DNA from: Herbaspirillum sp.
GTDB lineage: Bacteria; Pseudomonadota; Gammaproteobacteria; Burkholderiales; Burkholderiaceae_D
Reading direction: 5' to 3'
DNA length: 64,000 nucleotides
Assembly: GCA_028292625.1 (NCBI GenBank)
Contig: JAQGLY010000038.1
Span: 17,590-81,589 of the forward strand
Shown: one piece after another, positions 26,572-36,049 of the stretch
Layout: each line of letters starts with the position of its first letter
Numbering within the stretch: position 1 is the stretch's first letter
The notes under the pieces: model-generated
The model's database searches: none
Told to the model about the DNA's origin: nothing
The model's input: only the letters and a program-made list of their open reading frames with translations
Translations under genes and position numbers: made by a program

Positions 26572-27782
26572 GAGCAATGGCTTTCCCACGCCAGTGCGCA
26601 GTCGCGGTAGGTGCGCGTGAGCATCGCGATGAAATCCGGTTCTAGCTTGGCCAGCGTGCCGGCGACGGCGTCGCTGCCCGGCAACATGGTATCGCTGGCG
26701 TCCCACGAAAAGCGCTTGATGAAATCGACCCGCTCGGCGCGATCGTCCGCGACCGCCGCCGTCATCGCCGGCACCGAGCGCGAGCCGGCATCCAGCGTAC
26801 GGCGAATCGCCGCCACCGCCGCCACGGCATCCTCGAAAGTCGAGGTCGCGCCCTGGCCCAGGGTCGGCGCCATCGGGTGCGCCGCGTCGCCCAGGAACAG
26901 CACATGGCCGCGCGCATCGTGAAACAGGGTAGGGGCTTCCTGCACCCGCGCCCAATGGCATTCGTCGGTATTGGCGCATAGCGAGTCGACCAGAAATTGC
27001 GTTTTCGGATCAAGCTTGCCGTCCGGCGGCGTGTACAGGCCGCGCAGATTTTCGGCGCGCTTCATCGGCTCCGGGATCGGCATGCCGGCTTCCAGCGGGA
27101 AGGTGGCCGAGATGTAGATCTGGTTTTCCGGCACCTTGAACGCCAGCAGGCGGTTCGGGCCGTTGAACCATTGCTCGTAATCGTCGATGATGCCGCCCGA
27201 GGTATCCGGCACCAGGGTGCGCGACATCGCCACACCGAGGTGGGTCACCGGCGGCGTGCCGGTCAGTTGTTCGCGCAGCACCGAATAGCGGCCGTCGCAG
27301 GCCACTACCAGGTCGAAGCCGGTCATGGTCTGTTGTCCGCTGGCGGTCCGCACGTCCAGTTCGAGCCTGTCGTCGCTGCCGTAGCGCACGCCCAGCACCT
27401 CGGCGCGATAGACGATGCGCCGGTCGACCTTGCCGCGCAGAAAGCGGTACAGCTCGGCCCAGCGAATGCGAATACCGGGGTTGTCGGCCACCTGCTTGAG
27501 GTCGAGGTCGAACAGCACGGTGCCGTCGACCAGCGAAATTTTCCAGCTGCGCCATGGATAACTTTGCGCGATCAACTCGGCGGCCAGGGCCGAATCCAGG
27601 CTGGCCAGCGACTTCATCGCATTCGGCCCGATATTCAGGCCGGTGCCGGCATCGGCGTGTCCCGCGTGATCGACCCGCTCGAAGCACACCAGTTCGATGT
27701 CCTCGCGCTGCGCCAGACCATGTACCAGCAGGCTGCCGGCCACACCGGCTCCGGCCACCGCAATGCGTATTTTCTTTGTCAT
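26568..27782 (-). CDS. FAD-dependent monooxygenase, paralogue 1
   Basis: The 404-residue protein is a single-component flavin hydroxylase. It has GAGVAGSLL for the FAD ADP-binding site at the N-terminus, GLNIGPNAMKSL near residue 48, the ACDGRYSVLR DG motif near residue 165, and LFLGDAAHPMAPTLGQGA (GD motif) near residue 295. It is one of three related copies in the window. The group includes urate hydroxylase HpxO and pyridine/benzoate hydroxylases. It lies inside the importer operon between permease and ATPase genes, so it may act first on the imported molecule. Confidence 0.9.
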   Translation of the reverse strand: MTKKIRIAVAGAGVAGSLLVHGLAQREDIELVCFERVDHAGHADAGTGLNIGPNAMKSLASLDSALAAELIAQSYPWRSWKISLVDGTVLFDLDLKQVADNPGIRIRWAELYRFLRGKVDRRIVYRAEVLGVRYGSDDRLELDVRTASGQQTMTGFDLVVACDGRYSVLREQLTGTPPVTHLGVAMSRTLVPDTSGGIIDDYEQWFNGPNRLLAFKVPENQIYISATFPLEAGMPIPEPMKRAENLRGLYTPPDGKLDPKTQFLVDSLCANTDECHWARVQEAPTLFHDARGHVLFLGDAAHPMAPTLGQGATSTFEDAVAAVAAIRRTLDAGSRSVPAMTAAVADDRAERVDFIKRFSWDASDTMLPGSDAVAGTLAKLEPDFIAMLTRTYRDCALAWESHCS

Positions 27783-27792
27783 TTGTGATCCG

Positions 27793-28578
27793 TTATTTAC
27801 CGCCCCAGTGCACGAACAGCCGTTCGATGACCAGGAAAAGAAGATTCATGCCGTAGCCGAGCGCGCCCGCGGCGAAGATCGCCGCATACATCTGCGGCAT
27901 GTCGAACAGGGCTTGCGACTGGATTACCCGCTGGCCGAGGCCATCGGTCGAGCCGATGAACATTTCGGCAACGATCATGATCACCAGCGCCAGCGAGATG
28001 CCCGAACGCATGCCGACGAAGGTCTGCGGCAGGGATTCGAGCAGGGTGACGTCGAGCATGACGCGCAGTCTTGACGCGCCCATCACACGCACCGCCGCCT
28101 GCCGTGTCTTGCGGGCGTTCATCACGCCATAGGCGACGTTGAACAGAATCACCAGGCTGGCGCCGAAGGCGGCCACCGCGATCTTGGTTTTTTCGCCGAC
28201 GCCGAACAGCACCAGGAACAAGGGGAACATGGCAGACGCCGGCGTCGAGCGGAAAAAATCGACCACGAATTCGATCGAGCCGTACAGCCGCTTCGAAGAC
28301 CCGAAGATCAGGCCGAGCGGGACCGCGATCGCGACGGCGATGGCGAACGACAGCACGGTGCGCCAGGCCGTCTTGAAAAAATCGCCGCTCAGCGAGCCGT
28401 CGGCAAAGCCGGTCCAGAGCGCGCCGAACGCCTTGTCGGGCGGCGGCAGCAGGATCGGATCGGCCAGCTTCATGGCGCACGCCAGCCACCATAGCGCGAT
28501 CACGGCAATCGCCCCATACAACGGGGAAGCCGACGCGAAACGGACCCGCAGCGCCTGGGCGAACACGATACCGTTCAT
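27793..28578 (-). CDS. ABC transporter permease, SsuC/TauC type
   Basis: The 261-residue protein has six predicted membrane segments and the BPD_transp_1 EAA-type loop (RQAAVRVMGASRLRVMLDVTLLES cannot be quoted whole; key part is MGASRLRVML near residue 165). Its ATG overlaps the stop of the binding-protein gene. It forms the channel of the second importer of the island. Confidence 0.92.
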   Translation of the reverse strand: MNGIVFAQALRVRFASASPLYGAIAVIALWWLACAMKLADPILLPPPDKAFGALWTGFADGSLSGDFFKTAWRTVLSFAIAVAIAVPLGLIFGSSKRLYGSIEFVVDFFRSTPASAMFPLFLVLFGVGEKTKIAVAAFGASLVILFNVAYGVMNARKTRQAAVRVMGASRLRVMLDVTLLESLPQTFVGMRSGISLALVIMIVAEMFIGSTDGLGQRVIQSQALFDMPQMYAAIFAAGALGYGMNLLFLVIERLFVHWGGK

Positions 28579-29540
28579 CAGAACGCCTTGAGCACGGTCT
28601 TGACGTCAACCTTGTCCTTGACCACGCCGCTGTCGACCGCAAGGTCGATGAACTTCTGGAAGTCCCTGATATCGACCGGGCGCAAATTTCTGCTCATCAC
28701 GAATTTCGGCAGCGGCACGGTGGGGGCGATGTCGCCGGAGGTATTCAGATATTTGACCAGGTACACCCGCACCTTGGGATCGTCGTTGACGTCCTTGATC
28801 GCCCTGGCCCACGCCGCCGCATAACGCGCCGCGACCGCCGGCCGTTCGGTCAGGAATTTAGTGGTGACGGCGCCGCCGGAAGCGAAGGCGAGGGCGTCCT
28901 TGCGGCCCAGCAGGTGCGTCGAGATGACGCCGGCTTCGAGCAAGCGCGCCACACCCTGTTTTTGCGCGATGGTGGCGACCGGTTCCAGCGTATAGGCGGC
29001 GTCGAAGGCGCCGGACTGGAGCGCTCCCACATGCACGCCCATCGGCTGCTCGGTGAGCGTGTAGTCCCGCCCTTCTTCAAGGCCGTTCGCTTTCAGCACC
29101 GCCCTGGCCGCGCTCATATTGGCGGGGCCCGGCGCCGACAGGATCTTCATGCCTTTCAGATCCTTGACGGTCTTGGCGTTGACGCCGTTGCGCACGATGA
29201 ACTGCTCCATCTTGTACTGCTCATTCTGGCCGTTGATGGACAGATACATCACGCTGCCGGGACGGCGGGCGTCGATGTTGGCTCCCTCCAGCGTTACCAG
29301 GTTGGAAGTGGCGTCGATTTGGCCGGCCACCATGGCTTGCACCAGCAGCGGTCCGGTATTGAGCTGCACCATCTCGGTCTCGATACCGGCTTCCTTGAAA
29401 TAACCGCGTTCGACCGCGACAAAATAAGGCAAGGCCGAACTGACCGTGAACACGCCGACCTTGACGATATCGGCGGCATCCGCGGCAGCGATTGCGCCCC
29501 AGGCCAGCAGAGCTGTGATGCAGGGTTTCAGATTGCGCAT
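28578..29540 (-). CDS. ABC transporter substrate-binding protein, SsuA/NMT1 type
   Basis: The 320-residue periplasmic protein has a Sec signal peptide (cleavage after about residue 22, AADA) and an NMT1/SsuA domain with YFVAVERGYFKEAGIE near residue 40 and the LVQAMVAGQIDAT segment. Such proteins bind nitrate, sulfonates, thiamine precursors or riboflavin. It is the first gene of the operon binding protein - permease - FAD monooxygenase - ATPase - allantoinase-like hydrolase, under a sigma-54 promoter. The presence of an oxygenase and a hydrolase in the operon argues for a ring compound as ligand rather than an inorganic ion. Confidence 0.92.
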   Translation of the reverse strand: MRNLKPCITALLAWGAIAAADAADIVKVGVFTVSSALPYFVAVERGYFKEAGIETEMVQLNTGPLLVQAMVAGQIDATSNLVTLEGANIDARRPGSVMYLSINGQNEQYKMEQFIVRNGVNAKTVKDLKGMKILSAPGPANMSAARAVLKANGLEEGRDYTLTEQPMGVHVGALQSGAFDAAYTLEPVATIAQKQGVARLLEAGVISTHLLGRKDALAFASGGAVTTKFLTERPAVAARYAAAWARAIKDVNDDPKVRVYLVKYLNTSGDIAPTVPLPKFVMSRNLRPVDIRDFQKFIDLAVDSGVVKDKVDVKTVLKAF

Positions 29541-29631
29541 GCTTGACTCTTTCTATGAGTTGTTATGACGTGGTCATGCGGAAACGGCAACGGCTGTGCA
29601 TCGGACGCTGCGCGATGGACGGATCTCTAGG

Positions 29632-29647
29632 AGCAAACTCTGTGCCA
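29632..29647 (-). promoter_or_regulatory. Sigma-54 promoter for the SsuA/NMT1-type importer operon
   Basis: On the minus strand TGGCACA-GAGT-TTGCT is a full consensus match. Transcription would start near 29621, about 80 bases before the binding-protein ATG. Confidence 0.75.
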
Positions 29648-29704
29648 TGCGGCGGCGCCGGGAAATGCGCGGATTCCCTTTAAGCGTAAACAAATTACCG
29701 CGTT

Positions 29705-29735
29705 GCATCGGCGCACCCGCGTGGTGCGCCGATGC
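29705..29735 (-). terminator. Strong hairpin after the molybdenum hydroxylase 2 operon
   Basis: GCATCGGCGCAC and GTGCGCCGATGC form a perfect 12-base-pair stem with a seven-base loop, 40 bases past the DUF3891 stop and just before the next promoter. No clear T-run follows on either strand, so it is a terminator-like or mRNA-end-protecting hairpin rather than a textbook intrinsic terminator. Confidence 0.5.
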
Positions 29736-29776
29736 GCGTCCCGCGTCTGCGACAGTGCGCTGCTATCGAAACGGTC

Positions 29777-30577
29777 TTAGCAGCGCAGCTCGACCAGTTC
29801 GTACTCCAGCAATTCGTTGGGCGCCTGAAAATACGCCCGGCGATAACTGGCCTGGTCCGGAAAGGACGATTGCGGCAAACGCTTGCAGGCAATTTGCACC
29901 TTCAGCGAGGGCCGGTCGAACGGGTAGGGGTCGAATCCGATTTTTCCGTTGCCGATCGCCCTCATGCTCATCGCGGTGCGGGTCCGGTTCTTGCCGTAGC
30001 CCATCGGCACCGGATCGATATAGTCGTTGCCCGGCTCCTGGCAAGTGAAGTACAGGCCAAGCAAATCCCATACTTGCAACAGGTGGTAGTTGGTCCATAC
30101 CGCGTCGGCATCCGCTTTCAGCAGTTGCCGCGCGTGGTCCTGGCGCTCCTCGTTGTAAAGGATGAATTGCTCCACCGGCGGATGCGGGTCGGCGGGGATG
30201 AAATCGACCGGGTGGACGATGTGGCCGTAGCGCTTGCGGCGCAAGCCGGTCTGATGCATGCTGACCAGCAGCCCCGAATAGGGATCGATTTCATTCATCC
30301 ATTCGATGCACCCCTGATAGGCGCGCAATTGGCGGTCGATGTCGGGCAGCTTGCGAAATTCCAGCGGTTCGCCGGTGACCGCATTGAACGGCAGATCGGG
30401 CTCCCAGTTCAGATGGCCGTAGTCATGGTAGGCCGCCGCGCGCACCACCGATTCGAACGGTTGCGGCGTTTCGAAATCGCGGTTGCCCCAATGCGCCGCC
30501 ATCTGGCCGACAAACAGCGAGTGGGCGGTTTGCGGAATGATGGTCAGTCCGCCATTGGCTTCTTTTCTAATAATCAT
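29777..30577 (-). CDS. DUF3891 family protein
   Basis: The 266-residue protein has an HD-like arrangement: HSLFVGQMAAHWG at the N-terminus, AAAYHDYGHLNWE near residue 50, and SMHQTGL near residue 105. These His/Asp residues suggest a metal-dependent hydrolase like the HD superfamily, but DUF3891 has no established activity that I know. It overlaps the small subunit gene of molybdenum hydroxylase 2 (ATGA) and has GGGAG upstream, so it is made together with that enzyme. Either it acts on the hydroxylated product or it helps the enzyme mature; both are guesses. Confidence 0.82.
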   Translation of the reverse strand: MIIRKEANGGLTIIPQTAHSLFVGQMAAHWGNRDFETPQPFESVVRAAAYHDYGHLNWEPDLPFNAVTGEPLEFRKLPDIDRQLRAYQGCIEWMNEIDPYSGLLVSMHQTGLRRKRYGHIVHPVDFIPADPHPPVEQFILYNEERQDHARQLLKADADAVWTNYHLLQVWDLLGLYFTCQEPGNDYIDPVPMGYGKNRTRTAMSMRAIGNGKIGFDPYPFDRPSLKVQIACKRLPQSSFPDQASYRRAYFQAPNELLEYELVELRC

Positions 30578-31047
30578 GTCATCTCCCTCGTTGTTGTAAA
30601 TAATTCGTCTAGTGCGCGTTGAATGCCGCCGTAACCGGTACAGCGGCACAGATTGCCGCAGGTCAACGCGGCCGCTTCGCGCGCGTCCGGACGCGGCGTA
30701 CGCTGATGCAAATGGGTCAGGGTCATCACCATGCCGGCGCTGCAATAACCGCACTGCACGCCGCCGCAATTGGCCATGGCCGCGCGCACCGGCGCGCTGG
30801 CCGGATCCCGCGCCACCGCTTCGATGGTCGTCACGCGGCGGTCTTGCAGCTGGAACGCCATCAGCAGGCACGCGTTCATCGGCAGGCCGTCCAGCCACAC
30901 CATGCACGCCCCGCAGCGACCGATGCCGCAGCCCGGCTTGGCGCCGGTCAGTTGCATGTCTTCACGCAGAATGTCCAGCAGACGCCGTTCCGGCGCCACC
31001 TGCAGCGCCACGTCGGCGCCGTTCAGATTGAATGTCAAGGCGATCAT
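30574..31047 (-). CDS. Molybdenum hydroxylase [2Fe-2S] small subunit, system 2
   Basis: The 157-residue protein has the N-terminal cluster motif CGIGRCGAC with a later Cys (NACLL), and the second cluster in CGYC and CRCTGY. The start at 31047 overlaps the large-subunit stop by four bases; the frame upstream is a shadow. Gene order here is medium, large, small on the transcript, unlike system 1, so the two systems are not a recent operon duplication. Confidence 0.93.
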   Translation of the reverse strand: MIALTFNLNGADVALQVAPERRLLDILREDMQLTGAKPGCGIGRCGACMVWLDGLPMNACLLMAFQLQDRRVTTIEAVARDPASAPVRAAMANCGGVQCGYCSAGMVMTLTHLHQRTPRPDAREAAALTCGNLCRCTGYGGIQRALDELFTTTREMT

Positions 31048-33341
31048 GGTGTTTCCAGTAACGCCAGCACATCGGCCGGCAGCAGCGGCACCCGCGCCAC
31101 GTCGCATCCGAGCGCATCCGAAACCGCATTGGCGATCGCCGCCAGCGTGGTGCTGACGCTGATTTCGCCGGCGCCGCGCGGACCGACCTTGTCGCCGGGC
31201 ACCAGGTCTTCGATCGCGATCACCTCGATGCGCGGCGCGTCGGCCAGGCTCGGGATGAAGTAGCCGTCGAAATTGCGCGCGGCGAATTGTCCGTTGGGCG
31301 AGGGCAGGTTTTCCAGCAGCGCAAGGCCGAGCGCCATGACGGCGCCGCCCTCGATTTGCCCCAGCATGCCTTGCGCCGAAATCACCGGTCCCAGCGCCGG
31401 GATCAACAGCAGGTGCTCGACCTGCACCGCGCCGGTCCAGGTATCGACCCTGACCTGGGCGAGCGAACTTGCGCCGCAAAATACATAATGCGCCGCCGGA
31501 ATCCAGCTCGCTTCATCGTGTTCCAATACTTCGATGTCGCGCACGGGCAAGGCCAGCGGAGCGAGCGCGCCGGCCAGTTTTTTGTAGGTCAGAAGCAATA
31601 CCCCGTTGTCCTTGCGGCGTATGCCTTGCGGTCCCAGCGTGAGCTTGTCCGGCGCGACGCCGATGCAACGCGCCGCCTGCTGCAGAAGCTGCGCGCGCCA
31701 CGGGCCGGAACCCTCGGCCAGCGCACGCCACAACAGATTGGTCGCGCGCGACGCGACGGTGGGGCCGGGGTCCGGCATGTCGCTGCGGCCGACCACCGCG
31801 CGGGTATCGCTTTCGGCGCAGCCGAACTGGCGCGCCAGCAAGGCCTGGATCGCGCCGATCAGGCCCTGGCCCATTTCAATGAAGCCGGTGGTCAATTCGA
31901 TCATGCCGTCGGCGGCGAGCGCCAGCTTGATGCAGCCGTCCACCGGACCGCTGCGCGAAAAGCCGTCGCTGCGCCGGATCAGTGAAATGCCGGTGCCGCG
32001 CCGGTAGCGTCCGCTCGGATCCTGCGGCAGCGAACCGGCCCCGGTCCAGCGCGGATGCCGTTCCAGCACGGCCAACGAATGCTCCAGCGCATCGATCGGC
32101 GCCATCGGCTGCCTGAATGGACCGAGGTCATCGCGCCTGGACACGTTGATCCGGCGAAACTGCAGTGGATCGATGCCGGCGGCCCGCGCCAGCCTGTCGA
32201 TTTGCTGTTCGATGGCGAAGTGCACCTGAATCGCGCCGAAGCCGCGGAAGGCGCCGGCGATCCCATTGTTGGTATAGGCCAGGTAGCTGTCGACCTTGAC
32301 CGCGTCGAAGTTGTAGGCGCCTTGCACATGTTCATGCGCGGTATCCAGCACTTCCGGTCCGTGCGTGGCATAGGCGCCGGTGTCGGCCAGCAATTCCGCT
32401 TCCAGCGCAATCAGTTTGCCTTGCGCATCGCAGCCGGTTTTCAGGCGCATGCGGAAAGGATGGCGCTTGATGCCGATGGCGACCGATTCCGGCCGGGTGT
32501 AATGCAGGCGCACCGGCCGGCCGGTTTTCAGCGCCAGCAATGCGGCGATCGGCTGCACTGTCAATTCCTCCTTGCCGCCGAACGAACCGCCGACCGGCGA
32601 AGCGGTGATGCGGATCCGATCGAGCGGCATGCCCAGGATGTCGGCCGTGGCTTTCTGGTCGTTTTGCGGATGTTGCGAGCCGACGTAGATCGCCAATCCG
32701 ATACTGCCGTCCGGGCGCGTTTCCGGTTCGACGATGCCGCCCTCGGTTTCGATGAAGCAGTGCATCTGGCGCCCGGTCTCGTACACCTGTTCGACGATAT
32801 GGGCGCAGCGCGCCCAGGCCGGACGCATTTCGCCGTGCTGATAATGCATCTGGTGCAGCAGGTTGCCGTCGGGATGGATGGCGATGGCGCCCGGCGCCAG
32901 CGCCGCTTGCGGATCGTCGATCACCGCCAGCGGCGCATATTCGACCTTGATCAGGGCCAGCGCCGCGTCGGCAATGGCCGGGGTGTCGGCTGCCACCGCG
33001 GCCACCGGATCGCCGATCACGCGCACCCGATCGCCGCAAATGGCCGGCTGGTCGATCGCGCGCAAACCGTAAGCGTTGCGGCCGGGCACGTCCTTGGCGG
33101 TGACCACCGCTCGCACGCCCGGCAGCGCGGCGGCGGCCGAGGTATCGATGGAAACGATATCGGCATGCGCGTGCGGACTGCGCAGCACCTTGGCGTGCAG
33201 CATGCCGGCGGCGTAGCGGTCGGTCAGATAACCGGCTTGGGCGGCCAGCTTGTCGGCGGCATCCGGCCGCGGCTTCAGGTTCGCCGTCAAGTCGGCATGT
33301 TGCAGCACGTGCCGCGGATAATCGAGAATTCTGCTATTCAT
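31044..33341 (-). CDS. Molybdenum hydroxylase large subunit, system 2
   Basis: The 765-residue molybdopterin subunit has GGSFGGKEELTVQ near residue 255 for the cofactor site and the catalytic Glu in GPRGAGEIS near residue 730. It lacks the typical N-terminal GxxxxR-D arrangement of system 1 and begins with DYPRHVLQH. The family hydroxylates carbon beside ring nitrogen in purines, nicotinate, quinoline and the like. GAFRGFGAIQ near residue 355 resembles the Arg-bearing loop of xanthine-dehydrogenase-like enzymes. It is co-transcribed with an FAD subunit, iron-sulfur subunit and DUF3891. Confidence 0.93.
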   Translation of the reverse strand: MNSRILDYPRHVLQHADLTANLKPRPDAADKLAAQAGYLTDRYAAGMLHAKVLRSPHAHADIVSIDTSAAAALPGVRAVVTAKDVPGRNAYGLRAIDQPAICGDRVRVIGDPVAAVAADTPAIADAALALIKVEYAPLAVIDDPQAALAPGAIAIHPDGNLLHQMHYQHGEMRPAWARCAHIVEQVYETGRQMHCFIETEGGIVEPETRPDGSIGLAIYVGSQHPQNDQKATADILGMPLDRIRITASPVGGSFGGKEELTVQPIAALLALKTGRPVRLHYTRPESVAIGIKRHPFRMRLKTGCDAQGKLIALEAELLADTGAYATHGPEVLDTAHEHVQGAYNFDAVKVDSYLAYTNNGIAGAFRGFGAIQVHFAIEQQIDRLARAAGIDPLQFRRINVSRRDDLGPFRQPMAPIDALEHSLAVLERHPRWTGAGSLPQDPSGRYRRGTGISLIRRSDGFSRSGPVDGCIKLALAADGMIELTTGFIEMGQGLIGAIQALLARQFGCAESDTRAVVGRSDMPDPGPTVASRATNLLWRALAEGSGPWRAQLLQQAARCIGVAPDKLTLGPQGIRRKDNGVLLLTYKKLAGALAPLALPVRDIEVLEHDEASWIPAAHYVFCGASSLAQVRVDTWTGAVQVEHLLLIPALGPVISAQGMLGQIEGGAVMALGLALLENLPSPNGQFAARNFDGYFIPSLADAPRIEVIAIEDLVPGDKVGPRGAGEISVSTTLAAIANAVSDALGCDVARVPLLPADVLALLETP

Positions 33342-34168
33342 AGTGTTTCGTTCAATTGGTAAAGCCGGCCCGGCAGCAAACGGCGCAGTACGCGCCGCTG
33401 GTACGGCTGCATGCCGATCGATTCGGACAGATCGCGTTCCAGCATGTTTTCAAAATCGGCGTGCCAATCCTTGGCCCGCGGGCGGCGTCCCGTCAGCGTC
33501 GATTCCGCATGCGGCAGGCGGCGCGCCGGCCAACCGGCGCCGGATATGGCCAGCCGCGCCTGCCGTATCGCGCCTGTAGCGTCCAGATCCAGCATGGCGC
33601 ATGCGATCGCCACCGTCGGCGTGAACGCGGCGCGGTGTCCTATCTTTTCGAAGAAGATCGCGGCGGGCGATATCGGGAACGGCACATGCACCGCCACCAG
33701 CAACGGCAGTGCGGCAGCGACCGGCGTGCGGTTGAGCAAGGCCGCCAACGGCATCAGCATGCCATTGGCCAATTCGACCGATGCGCCGGCCGCGAGCAAG
33801 GCCGGCAGCGTATCGCCGAGACGCCAGCCGATATTGCCGCCGAGCGTCGCCAGGTTGCGGATCGAATAAGCGCCTATGGTTTCGCAGGCCTGGGCCGGCA
33901 ACGGGGCCAGCCGCAGCACGTCGGGATCGACACGGCATTGTTCTAGCGTGACCCCGGCGCCGATGCGCAGTGCGTCGTCGACGATGCCGATGGTGCGGTC
34001 CGCAATGGCGGACAGGCTGACCAGATTGGCGGGCGGCGGGAAATCGATCCAGGCCAGTTGCATCGCGGTGCCGCCGGCAATGAAGGCGCTGTGCTCGGCT
34101 GCGCCGGCTTGCAGCGCCGCGGCGATGCTGGAGGGGCGGATAAGTGCGGGCATTATGTGGCGCGTCAT
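33338..34168 (-). CDS. Molybdenum hydroxylase FAD subunit, system 2
   Basis: The 276-residue protein has the FAD signatures FIAGGTAMQLAW near residue 30 and IRNLATLGGNIGWRLGD near residue 105. The start directly follows the 2OG oxygenase stop (TAAATG), so it is coupled to that gene. In system 2 the FAD subunit is shorter than in system 1. It passes electrons from the iron-sulfur subunit to the acceptor. Confidence 0.92.
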   Translation of the reverse strand: MTRHIMPALIRPSSIAAALQAGAAEHSAFIAGGTAMQLAWIDFPPPANLVSLSAIADRTIGIVDDALRIGAGVTLEQCRVDPDVLRLAPLPAQACETIGAYSIRNLATLGGNIGWRLGDTLPALLAAGASVELANGMLMPLAALLNRTPVAAALPLLVAVHVPFPISPAAIFFEKIGHRAAFTPTVAIACAMLDLDATGAIRQARLAISGAGWPARRLPHAESTLTGRRPRAKDWHADFENMLERDLSESIGMQPYQRRVLRRLLPGRLYQLNETL

Positions 34169-35143
34169 TTATTTGTAAGTGCGGGAAAAGCATTCGATAA
34201 AGTGCTGCTCTATCGTCAGCGGCGGATGCTTCGGCGGGTTTTCCGGCGAGGCGCAGGTCGGCAGGCAATTCACCACGTAATCGATGTTGCCGCTGAAAAA
34301 AAACGGGATCGAATAGCGCTCGCGTCCGGAAATATTGACAACGCGGTGCAGCGTCGAACGGTACATGCCGTTGGTCCAGCGCGCAGTCAGGTCGCCCAGG
34401 TTAACCAGGAAGGTTCCCGGGATCGGCGGCGCGTGGACCCAGCCGTGTTGCGCATCGTAGACTTGCAGGCCGCCCGCCTGATCCTGCGCCAGCAAGGTGA
34501 GCGCGCCGAAATCGGTATGGGCGCCACAGCCTTTTTCATTCGGCAGCGGGTTGGCCGGCTGCGGTGGGTAATGCAGCAGGCGCAAGGTTTCCATCGAATC
34601 GGTGCAGAGCGAATCGAAGTAGTTTTCATCCAGTTCGAGCGACAGCGCCAGCCCTTTGACCAACAGCAGCGACAAGTCGCGCATCGCATCGAAATAGGCT
34701 TCCATTGCCGGGCGGAAGCGCGGCAGATTTTGCGGCCATTGATTGGCGCCGTGATTGAATTTTCCGGCCTTGACGTAGGGATGGTCGTCGCATAACTCAT
34801 TGCCGATATAGAAGCCTTCCTTGACGTCGGGCGGCGCATCCGGCTCCAGCGTTTGTCCGCGCAACGGTTCATAGCCGCGGTTGCAGCGCGACAGCGCCTT
34901 GTCGATGCGGCGCTTGTCATGCTCCGGCAGCGCGAAGAAGTCTTCGGTCGCGCTAAAAGCCCGCTCGATCAGGCGCTCGGAAACGCCATGATTGGCGATG
35001 TAGAAAAAACCTTTGTCCATGCATGCGGCGCGCAGCCGGCGGCCGATTGCCCGGCGCCGGCCCGGGTCCTGCGCGCGCAAATCGGCGACGTCGATCAGCG
35101 GCAAGCCGCTTTGCTCAACTACTTTAGCCAATAGTTCCGACAT
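34169..35143 (-). CDS. 2-oxoglutarate/Fe(II) oxygenase (isopenicillin-N-synthase-like), copy 1
   Basis: The 324-residue protein has the N-terminal DIOX_N region (FFYIANHGVSERLI near residue 45) and the double-stranded beta-helix. The iron ligands are HTDFG near residue 205 and the His in STLHRVV near residue 265, and the Arg for 2-oxoglutarate is in RYSIPFF. It would hydroxylate or dealkylate a small molecule using 2-oxoglutarate and oxygen. The start at 35143 gives the usual MSELL..LIDVADL N-terminus; the longer open frame is a shadow of the hydrolase gene. It is third in the operon starting at 36553. Confidence 0.9.
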   Translation of the reverse strand: MSELLAKVVEQSGLPLIDVADLRAQDPGRRRAIGRRLRAACMDKGFFYIANHGVSERLIERAFSATEDFFALPEHDKRRIDKALSRCNRGYEPLRGQTLEPDAPPDVKEGFYIGNELCDDHPYVKAGKFNHGANQWPQNLPRFRPAMEAYFDAMRDLSLLLVKGLALSLELDENYFDSLCTDSMETLRLLHYPPQPANPLPNEKGCGAHTDFGALTLLAQDQAGGLQVYDAQHGWVHAPPIPGTFLVNLGDLTARWTNGMYRSTLHRVVNISGRERYSIPFFFSGNIDYVVNCLPTCASPENPPKHPPLTIEQHFIECFSRTYK

Positions 35144-35202
35144 GATGAACCCCCTCGAAAAAACGCTGAAACGAACAGATCGATATCGTGCCCGGCATGC
35201 GG

Positions 35203-36000
35203 TCAGCCGCTTGCCCCATGCAGATAGCTGCGCTGTTCCAGCACCGGACATAGCAATGCGGTCAGCGCCTGCGGTTGCGCCGCTTGCGGAACGTGACCGC
35301 AATCGAGCGTCAGCCGCAATGCGCCCGGCGACAGGGTTTGCATCAGCCGCTGGAACGGCAGCTTGACCGAGTTGTCCCGCAGCGCCTCGACGTACACCCG
35401 CGGCACGCTGCCGTGGCGCTGCGGCGTTAACGCCGGACGCATGGTTCGGCCGCGCTCGGCTTGCGGGCGCAGTTTGGCGACTGCCTGCAATGCCTCGGTT
35501 TCGTTGATGTCCTGCACGAAGAGATCGCGCGCGATGTGCGGCGGCACCATGGAGCTCAATCCATCGGCCGACCAATACAGGTGCGGCGAGACGCCGTCGA
35601 CCCCGTAGTCCGGATCCTGCTCCAGGTAGCGCTCGATCAGTTCGCCAAAAGACATGCCGCTCGGCAACATCATGCCAGCCAGATACACCAGGCACTCGAC
35701 GCACTCCGGCGCCGCTTCCGCGGCTTGCGACGCGACCACGCCGCCGCCGCTGTGAGCCAGCAATACTGCCGGCCGGTCCAGGCTCTTGAGCAGCTTCACC
35801 ACGTGATCCGTATACAGTTGCAGCGATACGTCCGCCGGCAAGGTCCGGTCGTCGGGGTCGCAGCCGTTGCCCGGCAGATCGATCGCAATCGTCCGCCAGC
35901 CGCGCTGCGTCAGGTATGGACGCCAGGCATCGAACGACCAGCTTCCTTGCCATGCGCCGTGGATCATGACCATGGTCTTGTTGCCGGGCCGCGCGCTCAT
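35203..36000 (-). CDS. Alpha/beta hydrolase
   Basis: The 265-residue protein has the oxyanion segment IHGAWQGSW near residue 14, the nucleophile elbow AHSGGG near residue 82 and the catalytic His in DCGHVPQ near residue 240. It resembles the esterase/plant methylesterase-like group (EstC-like) rather than dehalogenases. In the operon it would hydrolyse an ester, thioester or a C-C/C-N bond in an oxidised ring product; N-formyl cleavage by such an enzyme is known in nicotinate degradation. The exact substrate is not indicated. Confidence 0.88.
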   Translation of the reverse strand: MSARPGNKTMVMIHGAWQGSWSFDAWRPYLTQRGWRTIAIDLPGNGCDPDDRTLPADVSLQLYTDHVVKLLKSLDRPAVLLAHSGGGVVASQAAEAAPECVECLVYLAGMMLPSGMSFGELIERYLEQDPDYGVDGVSPHLYWSADGLSSMVPPHIARDLFVQDINETEALQAVAKLRPQAERGRTMRPALTPQRHGSVPRVYVEALRDNSVKLPFQRLMQTLSPGALRLTLDCGHVPQAAQPQALTALLCPVLEQRSYLHGASG

Positions 36001-36049
36001 GCCGGTTTCAAACGCCGGTGCGGCAACCGCATTGAAACGGCGGCGGGTG

